This document shows positions 51,089 to 59,075 of a DNA stretch of 64,000 nucleotides, in pieces. The DNA is from Streptomyces sp. I05A-00742. GTDB lineage: Bacteria; Actinomycetota; Actinomycetes; Streptomycetales; Streptomycetaceae. The position numbers and the translations under genes are program-made. The first letter of the stretch is position 1. Every line of letters starts with the position of its first letter. Location: assembly GCF_013055795.1 (NCBI RefSeq), contig NZ_JABETO010000016.1:84871-148870 (forward strand). Reading direction: 5' to 3'. The notes under the pieces are model-generated. The model was not told the origin of the DNA and did not search any database. It worked only from the letters and a program-made list of their open reading frames with translations.

Positions 51089-52630
51089 ATGAGTCCCCCA
51101 CGGTCGAGGGCCCTCGCCCTCGCATGCGCCGCGCTCGCGCTCGTCCTCACCGCCGCCGGGTGCGGTTCCGGCTCGGACGGCGGGCGGGACGGCGACAGCG
51201 GCAAGGGCGGGAGCCGGAGCGGCTCCCCGATCGGATGGAAGCCGTGCGCCGCGCCCACCGCGGCGCAGGGCGGTGGCAAGGCACCCGGCACGGGCTGGGA
51301 GTGCGCGACCCTGCCCGTACCGCTGGACTACGCGAAACCGGACGGTGAGACGATCGGCCTCGCCCTGATCCGGGCCCGGGCCACCGACACCGAGCACCGC
51401 ATCGGGTCGCTCGTCTTCAACTTCGGCGGCCCCGGCGGCTCCGGGGTGGCCACGCTGCCCGAGTTCGACAAGAGCTACGCCGGTCTGCGCGCCCGGTACG
51501 ACCTGGTGAGCTTCGACCCGCGCGGCGTCGGCGAGAGCGCGGGCGTGCGCTGCCTCGACGACCGGGAGCTGGACGCCTCCGAGAAGACCGACGCGACACC
51601 CGACGACGACGCCGAACTCACCGCGGCCCTCACGCAGAACAAGCGCTACGTGGACGCGTGCGGCCGGCGCTCGGGGAAGGTCCTCCCCCACGTCGGCACC
51701 ACGGACGCCGCCCGCGACCTCGACCGGCTGCGCGCCGCCCTCGGCGACGACAAGCTGAACTACTTCGGTATCTCGTACGGCACCGAACTGGGCGGCGTCT
51801 ACGCCCACTTGTTCCCCAAGCGCGTCGGCCGGGCCGTCCTCGACGCGGTCGTGGATCCCGACCAGGACCCGGTACAGGGCTCCCTCGCCCAGGCCAAGGG
51901 TTTTCAGCTCGCCCTCACCAACTACCTCAAGAGCTGCGCCTCGGGTCCCGGTGCGAGCAACTGCCCCACCCAGGACTCCATCACCGCCCTCCTGAAGAAA
52001 CTGGACGCCAACCCCCTGCCCACCGCGCGCAAGGACCGGCCCCTCACCCAGGACCAGGCGGCCAACGGCATCGCCGCCGCCCTGTACTCCCAGGAAGCCT
52101 GGAAGTACCTCACCGCCGGCCTCCGCGAAGCCACCTCCAAGGGCACCGGCACCACCCTCCAGCTCCTCGCCGACTCCCTCGCCGGCCGCGCCCCCGACGG
52201 CCGCTACAGCAATCTCCAGGCCGCCAACCGCGCGATCAGCTGCGCGGACGCGCAGCAGCGCTACACCCCGGACGACGTCAAGTCCCGCCTCCCCCAGTTC
52301 CGTTCCGCCTCCCCCGTCTTCGGCGAACCCGCCGCCTGGGCCCTCCTCCAGTGCACCGACTGGCCCGTCAAGGGCGCCTGGAAATCCCCCGACGTACGCG
52401 CCGACGGCTCCGCCCCCATCGTCGTCATCGGCAACACCGGCGACCCCGCCACCCCCTACGAGGGCGCCCGCACCATGACCGAACGCCTCGGCAAGGGCGT
52501 CGGCATCGGCGTGACGTACCGCGGCGAGGGCCACGGCGCGTACAACAGCGGCAACGGGTGCATGACCCGCCTGGTCAACGACTACTTGCTGAACGGCAAG
52601 GTCCCGAAGACGGGGACGACATGTTCATAG
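51089..52630 (+). CDS. Secreted S33 alpha/beta-hydrolase lipoprotein (SlpD/E-like), copy 2
   Basis: A 513-residue paralogue of the gene at 49011, with near-identical blocks such as HRIGSLVFNFGGPGGSGVATLP, GDDKLNYFGISYGTELGG and GNTGDPATPYEGAR. Signal peptide with lipobox LTAAGC; nucleophile serine in GISYGTELG; acid and His in GDPATPY and GEGHGAY. All catalytic residues are intact in both copies, so both are probably active. Only 9 bases separate it from the Pro-rich protein upstream. Confidence 0.9.
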   Translation: MSPPRSRALALACAALALVLTAAGCGSGSDGGRDGDSGKGGSRSGSPIGWKPCAAPTAAQGGGKAPGTGWECATLPVPLDYAKPDGETIGLALIRARATDTEHRIGSLVFNFGGPGGSGVATLPEFDKSYAGLRARYDLVSFDPRGVGESAGVRCLDDRELDASEKTDATPDDDAELTAALTQNKRYVDACGRRSGKVLPHVGTTDAARDLDRLRAALGDDKLNYFGISYGTELGGVYAHLFPKRVGRAVLDAVVDPDQDPVQGSLAQAKGFQLALTNYLKSCASGPGASNCPTQDSITALLKKLDANPLPTARKDRPLTQDQAANGIAAALYSQEAWKYLTAGLREATSKGTGTTLQLLADSLAGRAPDGRYSNLQAANRAISCADAQQRYTPDDVKSRLPQFRSASPVFGEPAAWALLQCTDWPVKGAWKSPDVRADGSAPIVVIGNTGDPATPYEGARTMTERLGKGVGIGVTYRGEGHGAYNSGNGCMTRLVNDYLLNGKVPKTGTTCS

Positions 52631-52640
52631 CCCCCGATCC

Positions 52641-53402
52641 TCACGTCACCGGCAGCCGGTACTCCAGCTCGTACAGGTGCCCCGCCTTGACCATGACCGT
52701 CGCTTCGATCGGTCGCCCGTGATCGGAGCGGACGACGCGGAACGTGCGCAGCACGGGCACCTCGCCGGGGAGTTCGAGGGCGACGAACTCCTCGGCGGTC
52801 GGCGGGCGCACGGACACGCGGTCGGTGAACTCGCGGGGCGGGAAGCCGAGCTCAGCGAGGAGCGTCGGGCTTCCGCCGGGGATGCGGCGCCGGTCGGTGA
52901 GCCGGGTTCCCCGCGCGAGGTCGGCCGGGTAGTACGAGTGCACGAGCTCGGCCGGCTCGTCATCCAGCAGCATGATCCTCTTGCGTGCGACGACCGCCCC
53001 GTCTTCCGGTAGTCCAAGCACTTCCGCGATGTCCTTCGGCGCCGGAATTTCCGCCACCTCCAGAATGCGGGTCGTCCCGCGCTTCGCCCGGGCCGCCGCG
53101 TGCCGCGTCCACCAGTAGGGAGCCCCTGGAGCTGACGGCGGCATGGAGGACGCGGGTTCGATGATGTGATTCGGCTGCTCACGAACGAAGACGCCCTTGC
53201 CCGGGCGCCCGACGGCGATCCCCTCGGCCTTGAGCAGGTTCAACGCCTTCTGCACGGTGGTGCCGACCACTCCATACTCGTCCATGAGCTGCTGCGTGGA
53301 GGGGAGTTTACTTCCGGGCTCCAGCCGCCCAGCCATGATCTCCGCCCGTATACGGGCCGCGATCTGCTGGTGTGCGGGGCGGGTGTCCTTCCAGCGCGCC
53401 AT
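52641..53402 (-). CDS. GntR/HutC family regulator with UTRA domain
   Basis: A 253-residue repressor. The N-terminal winged helix is intact (PAHQQIAARIRAEIMAGRLEPGSKLPSTQQLMDEYGVVGTTVQKALNLLKAEG), followed by a UTRA effector domain (ARKRIMLLDDEPAELVHSYYPADLARGTRL...). The ATG lies 2 bases after the stop of the upstream UTRA-only gene, so the two are in one operon. Probably binds the palindrome at 54019. Ligand unknown; the UTRA domain usually binds sugars or amino-acid-like acids. Confidence 0.92.
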   Translation of the reverse strand: MARWKDTRPAHQQIAARIRAEIMAGRLEPGSKLPSTQQLMDEYGVVGTTVQKALNLLKAEGIAVGRPGKGVFVREQPNHIIEPASSMPPSAPGAPYWWTRHAAARAKRGTTRILEVAEIPAPKDIAEVLGLPEDGAVVARKRIMLLDDEPAELVHSYYPADLARGTRLTDRRRIPGGSPTLLAELGFPPREFTDRVSVRPPTAEEFVALELPGEVPVLRTFRVVRSDHGRPIEATVMVKAGHLYELEYRLPVT

Positions 53403-53404
53403 GG

Positions 53405-53947
53405 TCAGCCGATCCGCATTCGGTAGCGAACTGTCCTGTCCTTGGCGTTCATGACCATTTCGCAGAACTCCACCGGGGCGTCGTCGGCAGCGAGGACCAG
53501 CCGCGACAGGATGAGCACCGGCTCCCGTTCACCCAGCGCCAGGAGCCGACGCTCGTCCTCCATGGGCATACGGGAGCCGACGGCCTCCTCGACTCCGCTG
53601 GCCACGTAGCCGCGTTCGGCCAGGTAAGTGACGGCGCCCCCAGGAATCTTCCTGGGCTCGGCAAGTGCCGTGCCCGCGGCGATGCGAGCCGGGTAGTAGG
53701 AAGTCGCGATCTCGACGGGCACGTCGTCCAGCAGAACGAGCCGGCTTCGCGCGACCACTTGTTCACCGTCCGCCAGCCCCAGCGAACGGGCAACCGTCGG
53801 AGGCGGTGCGATCAGCCCGGCCTTCAACAGGCGCTGCCCGCCGCGCCGCTTGCCCTCCGCGGCCTCCTCGGCCCAGGCATCCGGCCGCCCGGGCCCGCGC
53901 GGAACCAGATACCTCGCCGACTCGCTCTCCCGCCGCTGGTCCGGCAC
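53405..53947 (-). CDS. UTRA-domain protein lacking a DNA-binding domain
   Basis: A 180-residue protein homologous to the effector half of its neighbour: VVARSRLVLLDDVPVEIATSYYPARIAAGTAL aligns with VVARKRIMLLDDEPAELVHSYYPADLARGTRL. It has no winged helix; the GTG start is preceded by a purine-rich AGGAGAGGGG and the residues before the UTRA fold are short and Arg-rich. It is 2 bases upstream of the full GntR gene. It could heterodimerise with the GntR protein or act as a ligand buffer; it could also be a truncated paralogue. Confidence 0.82.
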   Translation of the reverse strand: MPDQRRESESARYLVPRGPGRPDAWAEEAAEGKRRGGQRLLKAGLIAPPPTVARSLGLADGEQVVARSRLVLLDDVPVEIATSYYPARIAAGTALAEPRKIPGGAVTYLAERGYVASGVEEAVGSRMPMEDERRLLALGEREPVLILSRLVLAADDAPVEFCEMVMNAKDRTVRYRMRIG

Positions 53948-54018
53948 CGGCTCACCCCTCTCCTGGATGCCCCCACGCTATCGCGGCCCCCCGGGCGCAC
54001 TCCATCCACCACCTTGCC

Positions 54019-54043
54019 ACCTTAAGGCGATTCGCCTTAAGGT
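54019..54043. promoter_or_regulatory. 25-bp perfect palindrome, probable GntR operator
   Basis: ACCTTAAGGCGA, one central T, then TCGCCTTAAGGT: 12-bp perfect arms. Each arm also contains the palindrome CTTAAG. It lies in the 233-base gap between the UTRA/GntR operon (minus) and the recombinase-like gene (plus), is AT-richer than its surroundings, and is placed about 72 bases upstream of the UTRA gene start. Position strongly suggests autoregulation by the GntR protein. Confidence 0.8.
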
Positions 54044-54180
54044 TGGCGCCACTCGACGTCCCCCGCGCATCGGCACGAGCCGGGGGAACAGGCTCACCCA
54101 CCCCTGCTCACGCACCGGCACGCCACATGGCGGGCACCCCGGTGGTGAAGCAGTGCACACCGAGCGAAAGAGACCCGATC

Positions 54181-54717
54181 ATGCGCACGCACAGCGCTCA
54201 TGCCGCCAACGGTTCCACCGTGGTCGTCTACGTGTCCGCCCCCTTTGGGCACAGCAAGGAACCATTGCTCGCCGCCTGTCGCAGCCACGCCGACGTCCAG
54301 GGCTGGCGCGTGTCGGCCGAGCTGTCCGATGAGCCGCTCGCCGACTCGCGGCAACCACGGCCGGGTTGGCGGCAGGCGAAGCGGTTCGTGGTCACCGGAC
54401 TGGCCCGGGGAATCCTCACCTACGCCCTGCCGATGGTCACCACCAAGGGAAACGAGGACTACACGGACGTCCTCAACTGGGTCGAGGAGCGTGCCTCATT
54501 CCTGGCGGCCGCCTGGCGCCCTTCGCAAGGCGCGGTGGTTCATGACACCGTCGCGGAACGCACCGGAATCATCGTGGCGCTGGACCCGGTGGGAGGTGTG
54601 GCCTGGCTGCGGGCAACCACCGGCGGGCGTTACTGGACCACTGCACCCGAAGCGCTCCACCCGGCCGGTCCAGCGCGGGTTCACGATCCGTCAGGAGGTA
54701 CCGGCGACCGGGCGTAG
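54181..54717 (+). CDS. Hypothetical protein, faint serine-recombinase-like N-domain
   Basis: A 178-residue protein not confidently recognised. The first about 115 residues (VVVYVSAPFGHSKEPLLAACRSHADVQGWRV...DSRQPRPGWRQAKRFVVTGLARGILTY) recall the catalytic-domain layout of serine resolvases, but key residues are not clearly kept and the DNA-binding part is absent. The C-terminus (VVHDTVAERTGIIVALDPVGGVAWLRATTGGRYWTTAPEALHPA) is a short beta-rich module found in many Streptomyces small proteins. The ribosome binding site is weak. Divergent from the GntR pair, and a plausible target of it. Confidence 0.7.
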   Translation: MRTHSAHAANGSTVVVYVSAPFGHSKEPLLAACRSHADVQGWRVSAELSDEPLADSRQPRPGWRQAKRFVVTGLARGILTYALPMVTTKGNEDYTDVLNWVEERASFLAAAWRPSQGAVVHDTVAERTGIIVALDPVGGVAWLRATTGGRYWTTAPEALHPAGPARVHDPSGGTGDRA

Positions 54718-54872
54718 TCAGCGCCCCTGACCGTCAGCCCCGTCGGACACGTCGCCGACGCTCCACACGGTCCCGGAGGGCCGTGCGGGGAGCGCAGCGG
54801 TGACGGCAGGGTCCCCGGCCAGTGCTCGTCGGAAGGCACCGGCACCAGCCGGGGAGCGGCAGCGCGTCCGGG

Positions 54873-56051
54873 TCAGTACACCGGCTTGTCGGGCTCGATC
54901 TGGTTCACCCAGCCGATGACGCCGCCGCCGACGTGGACCGCGTCGGCGAAGCCGGCGGACTTGAGGACGGCGAGGACTTCCGCGGAGCGGACGCCTGTCT
55001 TGCAGTGCAGGACGATCCGCTTGTTCTGGGGGAGGTCCTGGAGGGCGGCGCCCATGAGGAACTCGTTCTTGGGGACGAGGCGGGCGCCGGGGATGGAGAC
55101 GATCTCGTACTCGTTGGGCTCGCGGACGTCGATGATGTCGATGTTCTCGCCGTCGTCGATCCACTCCTTGAGCTGCTTGGGAGTGATCGTGGAGCCGGCG
55201 GCGGCCTCCTGGGCCTCCTCCGAGACGACGCCGCAGAAGGCCTCGTAGTCGATGAGCTCGGTGACGGTGGGGTGCTCGCCGCAGACGGCGCAGTCGGGGT
55301 CCTTGCGGACCTTGACCTGCCGGTAGGTCATCTCCAGGGCGTCGTAGATCATCAGCCGGCCGACGAGCGGATCGCCGACCCCGGCGAGGAGCTTGATGGC
55401 CTCGGTGACCTGGATGGAGCCGATGGAGGCGCAGAGCACACCGAGGACGCCGCCCTCGGCGCAGGAGGGGACCATGCCGGGCGGCGGGGGCTCGGGGTAG
55501 AGGCAGCGGTAGCAGGGGCCGTGCTCGCTCCAGAAGACGGACGCCTGGCCGTCGAAGCGGTAGATCGAGCCCCAGACGTACGGCTTGTTCAGCAGCACGC
55601 AGGCGTCGTTGACCAGGTAGCGGGTGGCGAAGTTGTCGGTGCCGTCGACGATCAGGTCGTACTGGGAGAAGATCTCCTTGACGTTATCCGCCTCCAGGCG
55701 CTCCTGGTGGAGGACGACGTTCACGTACGGGTTGATGCCGAGCACCGAGTCCCGGGCGGACTCCGCCTTCGAGCGGCCGATGTCGGACTGGCTGTGGATG
55801 ATCTGCCGTTGGAGGTTGGACTCGTCCACCTCGTCGAACTCCACGATGCCCAGCGTGCCCACACCGGCGGCGGCCAGGTACATCAGGGCGGGCGAGCCGA
55901 GGCCGCCGGCGCCCACGCAGAGCACCTTGGCGTTCTTCAGGCGCTTCTGCCCGTCCATCCCGACATCCGGGATGATCAGGTGGCGCGAGTACCGACGGAC
56001 CTCGTCGACGGTGAGCTCGGAAGCCGGCTCGACCAGGGGTGGCAGCGACAC
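54873..56051 (-). CDS. moeZ: MoeB-rhodanese fusion, adenylyltransferase/sulfurtransferase MoeZ
   Basis: A 392-residue protein that adenylates and thiolates ubiquitin-like sulfur carriers (MoaD, ThiS, CysO types). The N-terminal E1-like half has VLCVGAGGLGSPALMYLAAAG, the DESNLQRQ arginine-finger segment, GTDNFATR and zinc pairs CYRC and CAVC. The C-terminal rhodanese domain has IIDVREPNEYE and the active-site loop CKTGVRS. The start is GTG. It is the point where the core gene order resumes after the accessory stretch; its mycobacterial counterpart lies in the same block. Confidence 0.96.
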   Translation of the reverse strand: MSLPPLVEPASELTVDEVRRYSRHLIIPDVGMDGQKRLKNAKVLCVGAGGLGSPALMYLAAAGVGTLGIVEFDEVDESNLQRQIIHSQSDIGRSKAESARDSVLGINPYVNVVLHQERLEADNVKEIFSQYDLIVDGTDNFATRYLVNDACVLLNKPYVWGSIYRFDGQASVFWSEHGPCYRCLYPEPPPPGMVPSCAEGGVLGVLCASIGSIQVTEAIKLLAGVGDPLVGRLMIYDALEMTYRQVKVRKDPDCAVCGEHPTVTELIDYEAFCGVVSEEAQEAAAGSTITPKQLKEWIDDGENIDIIDVREPNEYEIVSIPGARLVPKNEFLMGAALQDLPQNKRIVLHCKTGVRSAEVLAVLKSAGFADAVHVGGGVIGWVNQIEPDKPVY

Positions 56052-56135
56052 GGGGTCTCCAGGGTCATCCCCACGGGAGCGGGGAACTTAGAGGCAGCGT
56101 TCTGTTCTTCCCCGGTAACACTGCCACGCCGCGGC

Positions 56136-56891
56136 TCATTCCGAGACACCAGGTCCGATGTTCGAGATGAACTCGTCCCAGTACCCGGGCATGGACTCCC
56201 AGGGGTCCAGTCCGTCGCGGTCCGTGCGGTCGGTCATATAGACGGTCCCGGCGCCCTGCCGGCGGGTGATCAGGAGCGCCTCCTCCAGGTGGGCGCGGGG
56301 GACGCTGTGCACGAGGTGGCAGAACCGGCCGGGCGGATGGTCGGCGGTCCAGTCGGCGGGACGGGACCAGCGGTAGCGGTTCCACGGGCCGGTGAAGGTG
56401 ACCAGCTGGTCGGCGAGGGCCGCGTACCCGGCGACGGGATGGCTGCCGTGCACGAGCACGATGTGGGCCCGGTCGAGGAGGGTCCGCAGGGCGCCCGTCA
56501 CCCGGCGGACGTCGGCGAGCGCGCCGGTGTCCGCCGGGCAGCGGGCCACGGCGAAGCCGTCGACCTTGTACCAGTTGAGGAAGCGCTGGGCGTCGGAGAG
56601 GAGTTCGCCGAACGGCCGGGCGCCGAAGCCGGCGTCCAGGTGGCCGAGGACGCGGACGCCCGCCTCGCGCAGCGGTGCCGCGGCGGCCGTGCAGTACGGG
56701 TCGGGGCGGCTGCCGGGGCCGCCGGAGGCGCTGCCGAGCACCGTCCAGTCCAGCGGCAGGTCCGCGCGGCAGAGCCGCCCCCACTCCACGGGGGCGACGA
56801 GCGGGTGGGCGAACCCGGGCACGCCGAGCCGGAGCGGGATCTTGGCGGCCGGGAGCGGGCGGCGGTTGCCCGACGAGATCAGATGCGACAC
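56136..56891 (-). CDS. Spherulation-specific family 4 protein
   Basis: A 251-residue member of the spherulin-4 family, a TIM-barrel-like fold found near exopolysaccharide genes. Features include FAHPLVAPVEWGRL, VLGHLDAGFGARP, LNWYKVDGFAVARCP, VHGSHPVAGY and a C-terminal MPGYWDEFISNIGPG. No signal peptide is obvious in the chosen frame. Its start overlaps the upstream epimerase gene by 13 bases. Possibly a polysaccharide-active enzyme; no activity is assigned with certainty. Confidence 0.82.
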   Translation of the reverse strand: MSHLISSGNRRPLPAAKIPLRLGVPGFAHPLVAPVEWGRLCRADLPLDWTVLGSASGGPGSRPDPYCTAAAAPLREAGVRVLGHLDAGFGARPFGELLSDAQRFLNWYKVDGFAVARCPADTGALADVRRVTGALRTLLDRAHIVLVHGSHPVAGYAALADQLVTFTGPWNRYRWSRPADWTADHPPGRFCHLVHSVPRAHLEEALLITRRQGAGTVYMTDRTDRDGLDPWESMPGYWDEFISNIGPGVSE

Positions 56892-57793
56892 GCGGCCTCC
56901 ATCCAGATGTCGGCCAGCGACTCCTCCAGGCCGATCCGGGGCCGCCAGCCGAGCCGGTCGCGGGCGGTGCGCACGTCGGCCTGCTGCCAGGCGCCGCAGC
57001 CGTCCGGGTACGGGTAGGCGGGGGTGGCGCCCAGGTGGGGATCGTCCAGCTCGTGCAGGGCGCCGCCGAAGCCGGCCACGCGGGCGAGCAGCGAGGCGGC
57101 CTCGCGCAGCCGGGTCGCCCGGCCGGTGCCGATGTTGACGGCGCCCTGGGCGGCGGAGAGGGAGGCGGCGTGCACGGCCCGCGCGATGTCGCGGACGTCC
57201 ACGAAGTCGCGCTGGACGCCGAGGCCGGTGAGTTTGAGCTCGTTGTCGCCGTTCTGCATGGCGCGCCGCATGGCCTCGGCGAGGCGTCCCAGCGGGGAGC
57301 CCGCCGGGGTGCCCGGTCCGACGGGCGAGAAGACGCGGAGCACGATGGCGTCGAGGCCGGAGCCCAGCACCAGTTCGGTGGCGGCGAGTTTGCTGACCCC
57401 GTACGGCCCGCCGGGCCGCGGCACGGCGTCCTCGGCGGTGGAGGAGCCGGGCTGCGAGGGCCCGTACTCCGAGGAACAGCCCACCTGGACGAGGCGCGCC
57501 CCGCAGCCGCTGCGGCGCAGCGATTCGCAGACGGTGGCCACGGCCACGGTGTTGTGCCGGGTCAGGTCGCGGGCCCCGCCCCGGGTGGCGCCCGCGCAGT
57601 TGATGACGACGCCGGGGTGGACGGCGTTGAGGAACCGGGTGAGCGCGCCGGGGCTGCCGGTGGCCAGGTCGAAGCGGACGTCGGCGTCGTCGCCCCGGCC
57701 GAGGGCGGTGAGCTGGACGGCGGGATCGGCGAGCAGCCGGTCGGCCACGAAGCGGCCGAGGTAGCCGTTGGCACCGAGCAACAGGACCCTCAT
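56879..57793 (-). CDS. NAD-dependent epimerase/dehydratase
   Basis: A 304-residue extended SDR acting on nucleotide sugars. Rossmann motif VLLLGANGYLGRFVADRL at the N-terminus; serine in QVGCSSEYGP and catalytic YGVSK (YxxxK, near residue 143); RDFVDVRDIARAVHAA at the substrate domain. Lies between the spherulin-like and membrane-protein genes, all on one strand with short gaps, consistent with a polysaccharide operon. Exact sugar unknown. Confidence 0.9.
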   Translation of the reverse strand: MRVLLLGANGYLGRFVADRLLADPAVQLTALGRGDDADVRFDLATGSPGALTRFLNAVHPGVVINCAGATRGGARDLTRHNTVAVATVCESLRRSGCGARLVQVGCSSEYGPSQPGSSTAEDAVPRPGGPYGVSKLAATELVLGSGLDAIVLRVFSPVGPGTPAGSPLGRLAEAMRRAMQNGDNELKLTGLGVQRDFVDVRDIARAVHAASLSAAQGAVNIGTGRATRLREAASLLARVAGFGGALHELDDPHLGATPAYPYPDGCGAWQQADVRTARDRLGWRPRIGLEESLADIWMEAACRI

Positions 57794-57839
57794 CGGTCTC
57801 CTCCTCGCTCTCGCCCGGTGGGGCCGGTGGGGTGAACGG

Positions 57840-59075
57840 TCATGTTTCTCGCTCCTCTGACAGGGATGTGCGGTGCGCCCGTCCCGCCGGGGCGTCGGGC
57901 GGGACGGGTGCGGCGGGACGGACGGGTGTGAACGCCCCGTCCGGACCGGCGGCGCGGCCGTGGACGGCGGCGTGGGACAGGGCGGTGACGGCGTGGACGG
58001 ACAGGGCGAGCGCCGGGACGGCGCAGGCGACGAGGCCGATCACGGAGGGCCCGTGGGTGCCCGGCAGCTGCGTGACCGGCAGCGCCCTGACCGGCCAGTC
58101 CAGGGCGGCGCAGCCGGGCAGCCGGGCGGCGAGCAGCGCGGCCAGCGGCAGCGCCTCGGCGGCACAGGCGGCGAGGAGGGCCGCGCCGGCCGGCCGGGTC
58201 AGGCCGTGGGCGGCGCAGAGCCGGGCGAGGAAGAGCAGGCTGCCGAGGGCCAGGGCGGCGAGCGCGGGGACCGAGGCGGGGTGTCCGAGCCCGGGCAGGG
58301 CGGAGCGCGCTATGCCCACGGACAGGAACAGGACGCCGAGGAAGGCCGCGACCGTCGTCAGCAGGGCGCGCCGGGTGCGGGCGTGGAACGCGGCGAGCGA
58401 ACGGCTGTCGGCCAGCCGCCGCCGCGCGTACCCCGCGAACCCGTGGGCGCACCACGCGGCGGGCGCGACGGCGCAGGCCAGCGCGAGCGCGGTGGGCGCC
58501 GCGGCGGCGCCGAGGGTCCGGACGCCCACGCCGTGCCGGCCGTGGGCGAGGGCGGTCAGCAGCCGGTCGCCGACGAGTCCGTAGGCGAGCAGCCAGAGCC
58601 AGGCCGCCGCCCCGGCGAGCGATCGGCCGGTCCGGCCGGTCCGCCAGGGGCGTGCGGCGCACCGGCCGTGCCCGTCGGCGCCCTCGGCAGCCTCGGCGGT
58701 CGGGCCTTCCACGCTGTCGTCGCGCCCGCCCGTACGACCGGAGAGCCCGTCCGTACGACCGCCCCTGCGGACGAGAATCTCCCCGCCCTCGACCCCCGCC
58801 GCGCGCGCGTGCAGTTCCTCCGCGAGGGAGAAGACGTTCCGGTGCCGGCAGGCCGTGGCGGTCCGGTCGGTGACGCCGCGCTCCTCCAGCCGCGCGGCGA
58901 GCTCCAGGGGGTCGACGGCGTCGGCACAGAGCGCGTGATGACGCAGCAGGAGCGTGCGGACGGGGTCCGCGGCGGGGGCGAAGGGGGCGGCCGGGACGGC
59001 GGATATGCCGACGGCCGGGGAGGGGATCGCCTCGGCCGGTGGCGCGGGCCGCGTCAGCGGTGTCAGCGGCGTCAT
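57840..59075 (-). CDS. Polytopic membrane protein of the polysaccharide cluster
   Basis: A 411-residue protein not recognised beyond topology. The first about 150 residues are cytoplasmic and polar, with a Pro/Ala-rich start and a segment with CRHRNVFSLAEELHARA. Seven or eight hydrophobic helices follow (LAGAAAWLWLLAYGLVG; ALLTTVAAFLGVLFLSVGIA; SVPALAALALGSLLFLARLCAA; others). The ATG overlaps the glycosyltransferase stop codon (ATGA), so translation is coupled. Probably a transport or assembly partner of the glycosyltransferase, by context only. Confidence 0.8.
   Translation of the reverse strand: MTPLTPLTRPAPPAEAIPSPAVGISAVPAAPFAPAADPVRTLLLRHHALCADAVDPLELAARLEERGVTDRTATACRHRNVFSLAEELHARAAGVEGGEILVRRGGRTDGLSGRTGGRDDSVEGPTAEAAEGADGHGRCAARPWRTGRTGRSLAGAAAWLWLLAYGLVGDRLLTALAHGRHGVGVRTLGAAAAPTALALACAVAPAAWCAHGFAGYARRRLADSRSLAAFHARTRRALLTTVAAFLGVLFLSVGIARSALPGLGHPASVPALAALALGSLLFLARLCAAHGLTRPAGAALLAACAAEALPLAALLAARLPGCAALDWPVRALPVTQLPGTHGPSVIGLVACAVPALALSVHAVTALSHAAVHGRAAGPDGAFTPVRPAAPVPPDAPAGRAHRTSLSEERET

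Noticed and set aside
54181-54717. Active serine recombinase or integrative element
   Set aside because: There is no DNA-binding recombinase domain and no attachment-site repeat, and the catalytic context is not clear.
54718-54872. Short open stretch downstream of moeZ on the minus strand (possible C-terminal gene fragment)
   Set aside because: The reading frame has a protein-like tail but no start or ribosome binding site and no recognised homologue; I do not annotate it.
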